From an uncultured Saprospiraceae bacterium (GTDB taxonomy: Bacteria; Bacteroidota; Bacteroidia; Chitinophagales; Saprospiraceae): DNA of 64,000 nucleotides. The notes beneath the pieces were generated by a model. It did no database searches, was not told the DNA's origin, and saw only the letters and a list, made by a program, of their open reading frames with translations. Location: positions 1 through 64,000 of the forward strand of contig CALFWZ010000048.1 in NCBI GenBank assembly GCA_937928405.1, given 5' to 3'. Positions 1 through 8,970 of the stretch are shown one piece after another. Numbering within the stretch: position 1 is the stretch's first letter; each line of letters begins with the position of its first letter. The translations under genes were made by a program, and so were the position numbers.

Positions 1-3000
1 AGTAGTTTTTCAATTAAATAATCAATTTGGTTGTGACTCTGTGATTTTTCAAACGACGAGTTTGCTGCCAAGCGATACTTTGTATACGGCTTTAGAAAGC
101 TGCAATCCAATCGACACTGGCTTAGTCGTGTTCCAATTAAATAATCAATACGGCTGTGATTCCGTAATTTTTCAAACGACAAGTTTACTACCAAGTGATA
201 CGATATATACTGATTTGACGAGCTGTAATCCAATCGATACAGGATTAGTCGTCTTTCAGTTGAATAATCAATATGGCTGTGATTCTATTGTTTTTCAGAC
301 GACCACATTATCTCCAAGTGATACAATAGAGGTAGGTCTAACTTCTTGTAATCCCATTGATACAGGATTGGTTATTTATCAATTTGTGAATCGATGGGGT
401 TGTGACTCCTTAATTTATGAGACTACTACATTATTGGATTCTGATACGACAGAGTTGTTTACAAGTTCGTGTAATCCACAAGACACTGGAATTTTTGTTA
501 ACAACTTAATGAATGTAGATGGTTGTGATTCTATCGTAATTGAGACAGTAGAATTTTTATTAAGCGATACGACGGAGTTATTTGCTACGTCTTGTAATCC
601 GTTAGATACAGGAATTTTTGTTAATAACTTAATGAATGTAAATGGTTGTGATTCTATCGTAATTGAGACAGTAGAATTTTTATTAAGCGACACGACAGAG
701 TTATTCTCAAGTTCGTGCAATCCGTTGGACACAGGAATTTTTGTTAACAACTTAATGAATGTAGATGGTTGTGATTCTATCGTAATTGAGACAGTAGAAT
801 TTTTACTAAGCGATACGACGGAGTTGTTCGCTACATCCTGTAATCCACTAGACACAGGAATTTTTGTTAATAACTTAATGAATGTCGACGGTTGTGATTC
901 CGTAGTAATTGAGACAGTAGAATTTTTACTAAGCGATACGACGGAGTTGTTCGCTACATCCTGTAATCCATTAGACACAGGAATTTTTGTTAATAACTTA
1001 ATGAATGTCGACGGCTGTGATTCCGTCGTAATTGAGACAGTAGAATTCTTATTAAGCGATACGACGGAGTTGTTCGCTACATCCTGTAATCCACTAGACA
1101 CTGGAATTTTTGTTAATAATCTAATGAATATTGACGGTTGCGATTCCATCGTAATCGAGACGGTAGAATTTTTGTTGAGCGATACGACGGAGTTATTTGC
1201 CACGTCGTGTAATCCGTTGGACACAGGAATTTTTGTTAACAACTTAATGAATGTAGATGGTTGTGATTCTATCGTAATTGAGACAGTAGAATTTTTATTA
1301 AGCGATACGACAGAGTTATTTGCTACGTCGTGCAATCCGTTAGATACTGGAATTTTTGTTAATAACTTAATGAATATATATGGCTGTGATTCCGTAGTGA
1401 TCGAGACGATAGAATTTTTACTAAGCGATACGACGGAGTTGTTCGCTACATCCTGTAATCCGTTAGACACAGGAATTTTTGTTAATAACTTAATGAATAT
1501 AGATGGCTGTGATTCCGTAGTGATCGAGACGATAGAGTTCTTATTAAGCGATACGACAGAGTTATTTGCCACGTCGTGCAATCCATTAGACACAGGAATT
1601 TTTGTTAATAACTTAATGAATATAGACGGTTGCGATTCTATAGTAATTGAGACAGTAGAATTCTTATTAAGCGATACGACAGAGTTATTTGCCACGTCGT
1701 GTAATCCGTTGGATACTGGAATTTTTGTTAATAACTTAATGAATGTCGACGGCTGTGATTCATTGATTATCACGACGGTGAGCTTGATGAATTGTGTGTT
1801 AGACACAACATTGGTTTTAGACACAACTTGCGATCCATGGCAGGTAGGTAGCGATACTTTGACGATTAATAGTAGCACGGGGCAGGACAGCACCATTATT
1901 TATAATACGACTTTATTACCCTCTGATAGCGTATTTATTAATTTGACTTCTTGTAACCCACAAGACACTGGTTTGGTGCGACAAGACTTAATCAATAGTT
2001 TTGGTTGTGATAGTTTAGTGATTACCCATACTACTTTGTTGAATAGTTCTGAAGAATTGTTCCTCTTAACTTCTTGTAATCCGCTTGATACAGGTATAGT
2101 AGTGGATGTTTTTCAGAATGCCGCAGGTTGTGATAGTATTATTATTACCCAGACAGATTTAATACCATCGTCGATTGAAATAATCGAATTAACTACCTGT
2201 GATCAGGCCGCTGCGGGGATGGTTCGAGATACTTTTACCAACCAATTTGGTTGCGATAGTATTTTGGTAACAAACACCACATTCTTGCCTTCATCTGTAT
2301 TTAAATTTATCACGACGACTTGTGATCCAGCGGAGTTGAGTAGTGATACGACTTTTTTAATAAATCACTTAGGGTGTGATAGTTTGGTAGTGACAGAAGT
2401 AATTTTGGATCAGATTGATATTGTTTTGGAAATTATTGATCCAGAATGTTTTGGAGAAGAAGATGGACAAATAATCATTGATACCATTATTGGTGGAACC
2501 GCTCCTTATCTATCTGCTATTGATGACGGACCCTTAACTGATAATATGCAGTATTTCCGCTTACCACCTGGACAGTACCAAGTAATGGTTCAGGATGCTA
2601 ACGGTTGTGAAACAATCAGTGAGGTTAATATTACTAGTCCGGAAGAATTGGCCTTAGATCTTGGTTTGCCAGATGAGATTAACTTAGGTGATCACCTAGA
2701 TATTAATCCTCAGATCAGCCAACCTATTGATACCTTTATTTGGGAAGTTACTGGTGATTCTTTATTCTGCGATAGTTGCCTGATTCAAAGTCTACAGCCA
2801 CTCAATACGGCCCAATATCGATTGACAGTTATCACACCAAGTGGATGTAGTACAACAGAAGCGTTTATAGTCAATGTAAATAAAGAACGTGCGGTTTATG
2901 TTCCCAACGCTTTCTCACCCAATTTCGATGGGAACAATGATGTATTTATGATTTACGGAGGACCAGAGGTAGTTCGTGTAAAGAACTTGAAAATCTATAA

Positions 3001-3181
3001 TCGTTGGGGCGCATTGGTTTTCTCAGATGAAGATTTTTCTACCAATGATCCGACACGCGGTTGGAACGGAACTTTTAAAGGTCAACCTGTTAATTCAGCT
3101 GTCTTTGTTTATCACTTCGAAATTGAATTTGTGGATGGTTATACCAAAACCTATAAAGGCGATGTAACCATTCTGAGATAA
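1..3181 (+). CDS. Giant T9SS type B surface protein with 41-residue Cys-pair repeats (5' end outside window)
   Basis: The reading frame is open from the first bases, and the repeats already run there, so the N-terminus lies upstream and no start is assigned. From the N-terminal side there are about 19 complete repeats of 41 residues (123 bp). Each has a first Cys in an SCNP or TCDP context followed by DTG, and a second Cys 18 residues later in the motif GCDS. Repeats 4 to 14 (about 431-1760) are nearly identical. Then come an SprB-like repeat (around 2410-2660), an Ig-like stretch, and a C-terminal domain of about 95 residues with the motifs PNAFSPNFDGNND, YNRWG and WNGTFKG. That is the gliding-motility-associated/T9SS type B sorting domain (TIGR04131, CHU_C family). 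The protein is probably exported by the T9SS and held on the cell surface as an adhesin or filament. The Cys pairs suggest one disulfide per repeat (inference). Its relative is at 15973-20571. Confidence 0.9.
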   Translation, partial: VVFQLNNQFGCDSVIFQTTSLLPSDTLYTALESCNPIDTGLVVFQLNNQYGCDSVIFQTTSLLPSDTIYTDLTSCNPIDTGLVVFQLNNQYGCDSIVFQTTTLSPSDTIEVGLTSCNPIDTGLVIYQFVNRWGCDSLIYETTTLLDSDTTELFTSSCNPQDTGIFVNNLMNVDGCDSIVIETVEFLLSDTTELFATSCNPLDTGIFVNNLMNVNGCDSIVIETVEFLLSDTTELFSSSCNPLDTGIFVNNLMNVDGCDSIVIETVEFLLSDTTELFATSCNPLDTGIFVNNLMNVDGCDSVVIETVEFLLSDTTELFATSCNPLDTGIFVNNLMNVDGCDSVVIETVEFLLSDTTELFATSCNPLDTGIFVNNLMNIDGCDSIVIETVEFLLSDTTELFATSCNPLDTGIFVNNLMNVDGCDSIVIETVEFLLSDTTELFATSCNPLDTGIFVNNLMNIYGCDSVVIETIEFLLSDTTELFATSCNPLDTGIFVNNLMNIDGCDSVVIETIEFLLSDTTELFATSCNPLDTGIFVNNLMNIDGCDSIVIETVEFLLSDTTELFATSCNPLDTGIFVNNLMNVDGCDSLIITTVSLMNCVLDTTLVLDTTCDPWQVGSDTLTINSSTGQDSTIIYNTTLLPSDSVFINLTSCNPQDTGLVRQDLINSFGCDSLVITHTTLLNSSEELFLLTSCNPLDTGIVVDVFQNAAGCDSIIITQTDLIPSSIEIIELTTCDQAAAGMVRDTFTNQFGCDSILVTNTTFLPSSVFKFITTTCDPAELSSDTTFLINHLGCDSLVVTEVILDQIDIVLEIIDPECFGEEDGQIIIDTIIGGTAPYLSAIDDGPLTDNMQYFRLPPGQYQVMVQDANGCETISEVNITSPEELALDLGLPDEINLGDHLDINPQISQPIDTFIWEVTGDSLFCDSCLIQSLQPLNTAQYRLTVITPSGCSTTEAFIVNVNKERAVYVPNAFSPNFDGNNDVFMIYGGPEVVRVKNLKIYNRWGALVFSDEDFSTNDPTRGWNGTFKGQPVNSAVFVYHFEIEFVDGYTKTYKGDVTILR
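431..1760 (+). repeat. Tandem array of 123-bp coding repeats, about 11 near-identical units
   Basis: The DNA repeats with a 123-bp period; for example the AGCGATACGACGGAG-type segment recurs at about 562, 685, 808 and onward. Units differ mostly at synonymous positions and at a few residues (VDG/IDG/NVN/IYG; IVIE/VVIE). The period is a multiple of three and keeps the frame of the surface protein. It also keeps an antisense frame open by accident. Such an array should expand and contract by recombination. Confidence 0.92.
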
Positions 3182-3210
3182 GAAATTTTTTTAAAACGTG
3201 TTGTGTGTGC

Positions 3211-3243
3211 AACGTCGGCTTCTTGGGAGGCCGGCGTTTTTTT
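3211..3243 (+). terminator. Rho-independent terminator after the giant surface protein gene
   Basis: An inverted repeat (ACGTCGGCTTC / GAGGCCGGCGT, with G-T pairs and a TTGG loop) is followed directly by a run of T, 30 bp after the stop codon. It ends the transcript of the repeat protein. Confidence 0.85.
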
Positions 3244-3497
3244 ATTTATTAGAATTCTAATGAAAAGAATGATTGTTTTATTTTCTGAAACCTGATTTAT
3301 TGATAAGGTGAAAATAAAATCTAAACCTATTTCAATCTGTTTCTATGTACCCTATTAGATTTAGCCTACTGACTTTAATACTAAAAAAGTTCTAACATAT
3401 TGGTTCTAATTTTCTACTTTTACTGTTATTGAATTTTTGTATAGAAAGGCGGGCAAAGAAAGTTTATACGCGCGCTCTTAATTCTAAAATAACCAGA
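3244..3497. other. Intergenic region, nothing clear
   Basis: This AT-rich spacer lies between the terminator and the next start codon. No conserved ORF or consensus TAnnTTTG box was recognised. A longer frame using TTG at 3429 runs through its end, but the residues it adds would precede a complete signal peptide, so it is taken as untranslated. Confidence 0.4.
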
Positions 3498-5051
3498 ATG
3501 AAATATCTAATACTGTTATGTTTACTTTGCTTAATGATAGAAGCTTCGAGTCAGGTACAAATTACCCCCTCTCCCCTCAGAACATTAGAGGCTCGGGTAA
3601 ATGATGAAGGTGTTGAAATTGGTGACTTTTATAGTTTTGCAGATGTAAAATTAACGGATGTTAATCAGATTGTTTATGTAACACAGTATATTCCACAATT
3701 TACCCCAAATCCAGATGGTTTGGGGTCCTATGAATTACTTGACGGAGAGTTCTTTAAACTGACCATGATGGATACTGCTCTTAATAAAATATACGAATGG
3801 AGAAGTGGAGTGTTTAATGATTCTACTTTATCTCCTGGGCTTGTACAATATATTGGTCAAGAGAATGACCGTATTAAATTATTAGGTACGGGGAGAAATG
3901 ATAGCTTAGCATTAGGTGGTATTTCTTTTTTTGAATTTACCTTTGATATGAGCTTAAATTTATTGGACGAAGTATGGTTTAATCTTAGCCTTCCTTTAGA
4001 TATTTCTATAATCTCTTCTGCAATAAAAAACAAGGAAGGAAATTACGTAATGACTGGATTTTTAACGAATCCAATTTCCACGAGTTTAGAGGATAGAGAA
4101 GTGTTTTATTGTGAATTTACAGAGGAAGGAACTGTTTTAAAATTAACATCTCCTTCGCAAGATCCGCCCTCTTCACTCTGGTTAAATGATAACGAAGCTG
4201 TACAATTAGACAATGGGAATTATATTGTACATCCTTTTTATATTTTAGATGAAGACTTCAATGAACTTGCTTATTATGACGATCCTCGGTTGATCTTATC
4301 AGGGCGAATTTTTCCAATTGATTCGACCCGATTTGTTTACGGTGGTACAGGATTAGCACAGGTTAACAATACGATAGATGGAGTACATAACTTTGAAGCA
4401 CTTTGTGTAGGTAATACAAATGGAGAAGTAGACACTATTTATTATAATTCTGTCCAAAATATAAATTTACAATGGATGCCCGGTATCAAGGCTATCTCTG
4501 CTATAGATACCAACCATATTTATTTTGCCACTAATCGAGATGGGTTCTTCTTATCTGAAAATACCAATGTGGCGCTCCACAGCGTAAGTATCAACGGTAC
4601 AATTAATTGGTCTTACTATTTTGGTGGTGATGCCTCCTACACTCCTATTGATATCGTCACGATGCCAGATGGTGGATGTTTGGTACTTGTTTGGAAGCTA
4701 TCTCGAGATAATCCCCTTGAACAGTGGAAGTCAGATATTGACTATGTACGCTTTGATGTAGACGGAAATCTATATGACTTGACGACCTCTTTGACAGATA
4801 CTAATTTTAAAGTGCTTTCTGCTTTGGTATATCCCAACCCGACGAGTTACGAGTTGTATATTGAGTATGGAGAACAACTAAAAGATATACGAATCGAAAT
4901 GGTAAATGCTGCGGGTATAGAAGTATTATCAGAAAAAGTAATTCGGCAGGAAGCGATTGATCTACGATCTCTTTCTAGTGGAATCTATTTTTATCGATTA
5001 TTTGAGGGAAATGATTTTATACAGTCAGGGAAAATAGTGGTGGAGAAATGA
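3498..5051 (+). CDS. Secreted protein with T9SS type A sorting domain
   Basis: The start is placed at ATG 3498, which begins directly with a signal peptide (MKYLILLCLLCLMIEASSQ), giving 517 residues. The frame extends back to a TTG at 3429, but those residues would hide the signal. The body is beta-rich, with repeated 'N-G-N-Y-V' and 'DGGCLVLVW' style segments typical of propeller-like T9SS cargo, but no enzyme motif. The last 75 or so residues (from VYPNPTSYELYIEY to GKIVVEK) are a type A Por sorting domain, including the PNPT and LSSGIYFYRL motifs. It is expected to be released or lipid-anchored at the cell surface. The function of the body is unknown. Confidence 0.85.
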   Translation: MKYLILLCLLCLMIEASSQVQITPSPLRTLEARVNDEGVEIGDFYSFADVKLTDVNQIVYVTQYIPQFTPNPDGLGSYELLDGEFFKLTMMDTALNKIYEWRSGVFNDSTLSPGLVQYIGQENDRIKLLGTGRNDSLALGGISFFEFTFDMSLNLLDEVWFNLSLPLDISIISSAIKNKEGNYVMTGFLTNPISTSLEDREVFYCEFTEEGTVLKLTSPSQDPPSSLWLNDNEAVQLDNGNYIVHPFYILDEDFNELAYYDDPRLILSGRIFPIDSTRFVYGGTGLAQVNNTIDGVHNFEALCVGNTNGEVDTIYYNSVQNINLQWMPGIKAISAIDTNHIYFATNRDGFFLSENTNVALHSVSINGTINWSYYFGGDASYTPIDIVTMPDGGCLVLVWKLSRDNPLEQWKSDIDYVRFDVDGNLYDLTTSLTDTNFKVLSALVYPNPTSYELYIEYGEQLKDIRIEMVNAAGIEVLSEKVIRQEAIDLRSLSSGIYFYRLFEGNDFIQSGKIVVEK

Positions 5052-5147
5052 TAAAATTAAATTTTTTGGATTATTCAATAAACTGCGTTAAAATTAATTT
5101 GAAACCCATCCGACAGACATAAGGCGGATTTATAAATAAACTCAACT

Positions 5148-5639
5148 TCAATACCACAACCTCAACAAAATCGCTCCAAACACCATTACCCGCGCAATCA
5201 AACTTCGATAAAAAATACTAGCTCGGTCGTCCGTAATATTACAAATGAATAAAACTAAACTGACAGAAAATAAGGCCCCACAACCGTAAAGACAATAAGT
5301 CATAAAATCAAAATTATCCGCAATTTCTGGAAATAAAATACCACTGACTCCAACCGGAAAAAGAATAGCAGAAAATAAACCTAACGTAAACTCTATCGTA
5401 GTGTACCTTTCCAATTGAAACATGAAATAAGAAAAGAAGGTATAGATGGCTACTGAAACACCACCACCCAATAAAATGACAGAGCGCCAATAGGGAAGAC
5501 CCTGCGTTTGCATCAGCATACCAACAGTGAGTATCAAAATCGGTGCTACCTCTAGAAACTGTCCAATTTTTCGTAACTGGTCTACTTCTGGATTTATAAT
5601 TTTTTTATCTCCTTGATAATCTAATGGTTGATTAAACAT
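5148..5639 (-). CDS. Small four-helix membrane protein of unknown function
   Basis: 163 residues. After a charged N-terminus of about 25 residues there are four hydrophobic segments at roughly 30-48, 55-75, 85-103 and 113-132, and a last hydrophobic stretch near the C-terminus. No catalytic motif was recognised. The gene starts 41 bp after the stop of the rRNA methyltransferase gene on the same strand and is probably co-transcribed with it. Conserved small membrane proteins of this kind are common in Bacteroidota, but I cannot assign a family. Confidence 0.7.
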   Translation of the reverse strand: MFNQPLDYQGDKKIINPEVDQLRKIGQFLEVAPILILTVGMLMQTQGLPYWRSVILLGGGVSVAIYTFFSYFMFQLERYTTIEFTLGLFSAILFPVGVSGILFPEIADNFDFMTYCLYGCGALFSVSLVLFICNITDDRASIFYRSLIARVMVFGAILLRLWY

Positions 5640-5680
5640 AGTACAAGCTTTGGTAGTATCTTCTGTTAAGTTTTATATCT

Positions 5681-6439
5681 TCACTTCCCCCTAAATGTTG
5701 CACAAATAATAGCTGTGGCAATGGCAGCATTAAGAGATTCCGTTCCTCGGACCTTGTGGTGGGCGGGGATAGAAATGGGGTGATCCACAAAAGGAAGGAT
5801 GTCAGATCTGATTCCTTGGCCTTCGTTACCAATCACAATCAGACCCTCTTGTTTAAGGGTGGTACGAAACAAATTTTCTCCCTTCAAGATAGCACCATAA
5901 ATTGGCAAATTCAATTTTTTAAGTGTTAAATCTTCAACTTTTCTACGCACCGTTTTTACACTAAATAGGGCACCCATCGTAGCTTGTACCACCTTTGGGC
6001 TAAAATGATCTACCGAATCTGGAGAACAAACTACCCAGTCAATCCCAAACCAATCGGCAGTTCTTAAGATCGTACCCATATTACCTGGATTTTGAATGCC
6101 ATCTAGATATAATGATAACCCACCTTCGAGTTGGGTAGACTGAAAGTCTGGTTCCCACTGTTGAACGATCGCCAATGCTTGATTGGGTGTTTTAAGAGAT
6201 GAAATTTTTTTAAGTTCGCGTTCGTTAATCTCCTGTACAGATACGCCAGTTTTTTTCAATTTTTGATCGTATTGGTTGGTCCAAGAAGGTAGAGCGAAAA
6301 TCCGCTCAATTTGATTGGGTACCTGTACTAATAATTCGCTGACCATTTTGTCGCCTTCAATAATAAAATTATTATATTTTTGACGAAACTTCTTGAGCGA
6401 TAGAGATCTGATGTATTGTTCGTTCTTTTTTGAAAGCAT
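5681..6439 (-). CDS. SpoU/TrmH-family RNA 2'-O-methyltransferase
   Basis: 252 residues. The N-terminal part (1-100) resembles the SpoU substrate-binding domain, with 'NEQYIRSLSLKKFRQKYNNF' at the front. The C-terminal knotted SPOUT domain has the three family motifs: NPGNMGTILRTADWFG (about 116-131), IGNEGQGI (about 205) and ESLNAAIATAI (about 236). It should transfer methyl from S-adenosylmethionine to a ribose 2'-OH, most likely in 23S rRNA (RlmB/TrmH-like); the exact target cannot be read from sequence. Its start overlaps the divergent TamL-like gene by 10 bp if that gene begins at TTG 6430. Confidence 0.9.
   Translation of the reverse strand: MLSKKNEQYIRSLSLKKFRQKYNNFIIEGDKMVSELLVQVPNQIERIFALPSWTNQYDQKLKKTGVSVQEINERELKKISSLKTPNQALAIVQQWEPDFQSTQLEGGLSLYLDGIQNPGNMGTILRTADWFGIDWVVCSPDSVDHFSPKVVQATMGALFSVKTVRRKVEDLTLKKLNLPIYGAILKGENLFRTTLKQEGLIVIGNEGQGIRSDILPFVDHPISIPAHHKVRGTESLNAAIATAIICATFRGK
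6374..6381 (+). promoter_or_regulatory. Possible -7 box for the TamL-like gene
   Basis: TATTTTTG matches the Bacteroidota -7 consensus TAnnTTTG. It lies about 49 bp upstream of the TTG start, inside the methyltransferase coding region. No clear -33 TTTG was found. The site is in AT-rich DNA, so it may be a chance match. Confidence 0.3.
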
Positions 6440-8922
6440 TCTTTAATTTTAACAATTTCTTAAGACGCATTTTTGTGGGAAGAATATCGGGATTAAGGTA
6501 CTTATTTTTTTTGGTTCTTCTACTGTGGAGCCTTGCCGGATGTTTTCCTTATGGAAAATTAGCGGAAGGAGAAACCCGTCTGAAAAAAAATGAAGTGGTT
6601 GTTGAAGGAAACAATCTCGACCGAAAAGCTAAATCCCGCCTAAAGTCTGACTTAGCTGGTAATTACAAACAGGTACCCAACGAATCGCTATTGGGGCTAC
6701 ATTTTGATACGCGCCTTTACTATATGACGGACGAAAAGCGGGATACCTCCTGGTTTAGAAATTGGCTACGGAAATCAGTCGTGGAAAGACCAGCAATTTA
6801 TAGTGAAGAACGTACTAAGGCGACCGCGAAAACCATGACCTATTTTTTACAAAATAAAGGCTATAAAGATGCGACGGTACGAGACACCAGTTTTACTAAA
6901 AGAAAAAATACAAAAGCACGATACATCGCTACTCCTGGTGAGCAATATCTAATTGATAGTGTTTATTTCTATTCGCCAGATTCTGCCATTCAAATTCTAT
7001 TAAATGATTTATCTGCTACGACGGAACTGGTGCCAGGTCGTCCCGTAAGTGATGTGCTCTTTAATGCAGAATCTAAAAGAATAACGGATGCTTTACAGAA
7101 TCAAGGCTATGCTTATTTTGAAGCAAATTTTATCAAACCTCGAGGATTACCTAAGGGTAATCGGGTAGTGGTTTACTATGATGTGCTCGTTCCGCCCGAA
7201 ACTGGCTTTCACCAAAAATATCATATCGGTACGGTTCACGTTGATCCTTATTACGTGAAGGCAGGCTCACTCGTGCGCGAACGAGATACCGTAAATGTGG
7301 ATGGTGTATATTTTGTTTTTGATAAAAATGTTCCTCGAAAAATAAAAGCACAGAATATTTTAAAATCAATCTTTATCCGTCCGGGAGCCGTTTATCAGGA
7401 AGATAATTTTTTAAAATCTGTTCGACAGCTTCGTAATTTGGCGATTATTAAAGATGTAAATATTTTAGAAAAAGTAGACGGAGAGAATTCCAATATTTTA
7501 AACTTTCAAGTATTTCTCTATCCTAATAAACGGATGTCCTTTGGATTGGATTTAGAACTGAATAATTCTACTTTTAATATTGAGGATGCCAACCTAAGGG
7601 GGATTTCTACTAGTTTAAATTATCGCAATCGTAATTTATTTAAAAATGCTGCCTTGTTTACCTCTAGGGCCAGAGTAGGTATTGAATTTGATATTGCTTC
7701 TTCTGGAGGAGCGAATTTTTTATATTCTAGAGATATTAGTTTATTAAATGATTTATATTTTCCTCGGTTAGTGGATATTCTTCGCACATGGAAAGGACTT
7801 CGAGCGCTAGGTATTATCAATGAAAGGTTTTATAATGATTTAAAAGATAAGACGAAATCGAGATTGTCTCTTAATTATGAAAATATTTCACTCTTTAATT
7901 TTTATGATTATAACTCTTTTAATACGACTTATGGATATGATTTTCAACGCAACCAACGAGATCGATTTCAGCTCAATCAGATCGGTGTAAATCTGGTATT
8001 GATAAACAAAAAGCCTGGGTTTGATAGTATTGAGTTAAACAATCCTTTTTTACAACGAAGTTTTGATGATCAGTTGCTAACTGGTTTTTTGTTTAGGGAT
8101 CTGACCTATATACACCAAGGCAAAATTACTAAAAATAATACCTCTTATTATTTTCGCGGCAATCTAGAACTATCAGGAGGAGAGGTGTTTTTAGCTAATA
8201 AAATTAGTAATGCGATTAGTGGATCCAATAAAACCTTTTCTTTTTTAAATGACGTAGAATACGCGCAGTATGTCAGGTTGGAGGCAGACATTCGATGGTT
8301 TAAATATTTTAAAAAGGATCGATCCTTGGCAGTTCGTTTAGGTTCAGGGGCGGCATTTAATTACGGCTTCTCCGACGAAGTCCCGTACTTGAAACAGTTT
8401 TTTATCGGTGGTCCGAATAGCGTTCGTGCATGGCGGATTCGAGAACTTGGCCCGGGTGAATATGTTGACCAAACGATTACTAATCCGGGGGCTGGAACCG
8501 TCCCATTCTTTCAGTCTGGTGATTTCTCTTTAGAAATGAGTGCGGAGTATCGCTTTAATCTCATTCCATTTCCCATTTTTGGCTACATGGTTGAAAGTAC
8601 GTTATTTCTTGACGCAGGTAATGTATGGACGATTGGTTACGATGAAAACCGTAAAGGTTCTCAGCTTTCTTGGAGTGCTCGTCCTGATCCTGATGATCCT
8701 ACCAATCTTATCGGACGTAATTTTCTAAAGCAAATTGCGGTGGGCGGTGGTACGGGTATCCGATTGGACTTTTCTTATTTCATTCTACGTTTTGATGCAG
8801 CCATCAAACTTCGGAATCCGTTTCCAGATGAAAACTCTGGTAAATTTTGGATTGATCGAGATTGGAGCAAATTACAGTTCAGAGACTTTAACTATAATCT
8901 AGCGGTGGGCTATCCATTTTAA
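6430..8922 (+). CDS. tamL: BamA/Omp85-family outer-membrane assembly lipoprotein, TamL-like
   Basis: 830 residues, translated from TTG 6430; GTG 6475 is an alternative that gives a shorter signal. No ATG is available before the signal. A hydrophobic stretch ends in the lipobox LAGC (Cys 38 from the TTG start), so this is a lipoprotein, as in the TamL branch of the BamA family in Bacteroidota. The middle (about 60-380) has POTRA-like segments. The C-terminal half is a 16-strand-type barrel with the conserved FFIGGPNSVRAWRIRELGPG and the terminal strand ending in YPF. The role by family is insertion of outer-membrane proteins together with periplasmic TamB-type partners. No tamB is adjacent. 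Confidence 0.85.
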   Translation: MKAFFNFNNFLRRIFVGRISGLRYLFFLVLLLWSLAGCFPYGKLAEGETRLKKNEVVVEGNNLDRKAKSRLKSDLAGNYKQVPNESLLGLHFDTRLYYMTDEKRDTSWFRNWLRKSVVERPAIYSEERTKATAKTMTYFLQNKGYKDATVRDTSFTKRKNTKARYIATPGEQYLIDSVYFYSPDSAIQILLNDLSATTELVPGRPVSDVLFNAESKRITDALQNQGYAYFEANFIKPRGLPKGNRVVVYYDVLVPPETGFHQKYHIGTVHVDPYYVKAGSLVRERDTVNVDGVYFVFDKNVPRKIKAQNILKSIFIRPGAVYQEDNFLKSVRQLRNLAIIKDVNILEKVDGENSNILNFQVFLYPNKRMSFGLDLELNNSTFNIEDANLRGISTSLNYRNRNLFKNAALFTSRARVGIEFDIASSGGANFLYSRDISLLNDLYFPRLVDILRTWKGLRALGIINERFYNDLKDKTKSRLSLNYENISLFNFYDYNSFNTTYGYDFQRNQRDRFQLNQIGVNLVLINKKPGFDSIELNNPFLQRSFDDQLLTGFLFRDLTYIHQGKITKNNTSYYFRGNLELSGGEVFLANKISNAISGSNKTFSFLNDVEYAQYVRLEADIRWFKYFKKDRSLAVRLGSGAAFNYGFSDEVPYLKQFFIGGPNSVRAWRIRELGPGEYVDQTITNPGAGTVPFFQSGDFSLEMSAEYRFNLIPFPIFGYMVESTLFLDAGNVWTIGYDENRKGSQLSWSARPDPDDPTNLIGRNFLKQIAVGGGTGIRLDFSYFILRFDAAIKLRNPFPDENSGKFWIDRDWSKLQFRDFNYNLAVGYPF

Positions 8923-8931
8923 TTATTGAAC

Positions 8932-8970
8932 AAATCCGCACATCCACCAATCCACCAATCCACACATCAA
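8932..8970. repeat. Short CACCAATCC-type repeat between convergent genes
   Basis: The spacer reads AATCCGCACATCCACCAATCC and then CACCAATCCACACATC, a small imperfect tandem of a 9-10 bp unit that runs into the last codon of the patatin gene. Related pieces occur at 10241-10256, 10341-10355 and 29299-29309. It looks like a decayed dispersed repeat; function unknown. Confidence 0.4.

Noticed and set aside
431-1760. CRISPR-like periodic array
   Set aside because: The whole 123-bp unit is conserved, not a short repeat with unique spacers, and it encodes protein in frame. No cas genes are near.
415-1896. Long open frame of 493 codons on the minus strand
   Set aside because: It is antisense to the 41-residue repeat array. 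The 123-bp period keeps any stop-free frame open, and the product has no recognisable features.
3429-3497. Longer N-terminus of the T9SS protein from TTG 3429
   Set aside because: The added 23 residues are basic and precede a complete signal peptide that begins at ATG 3498.
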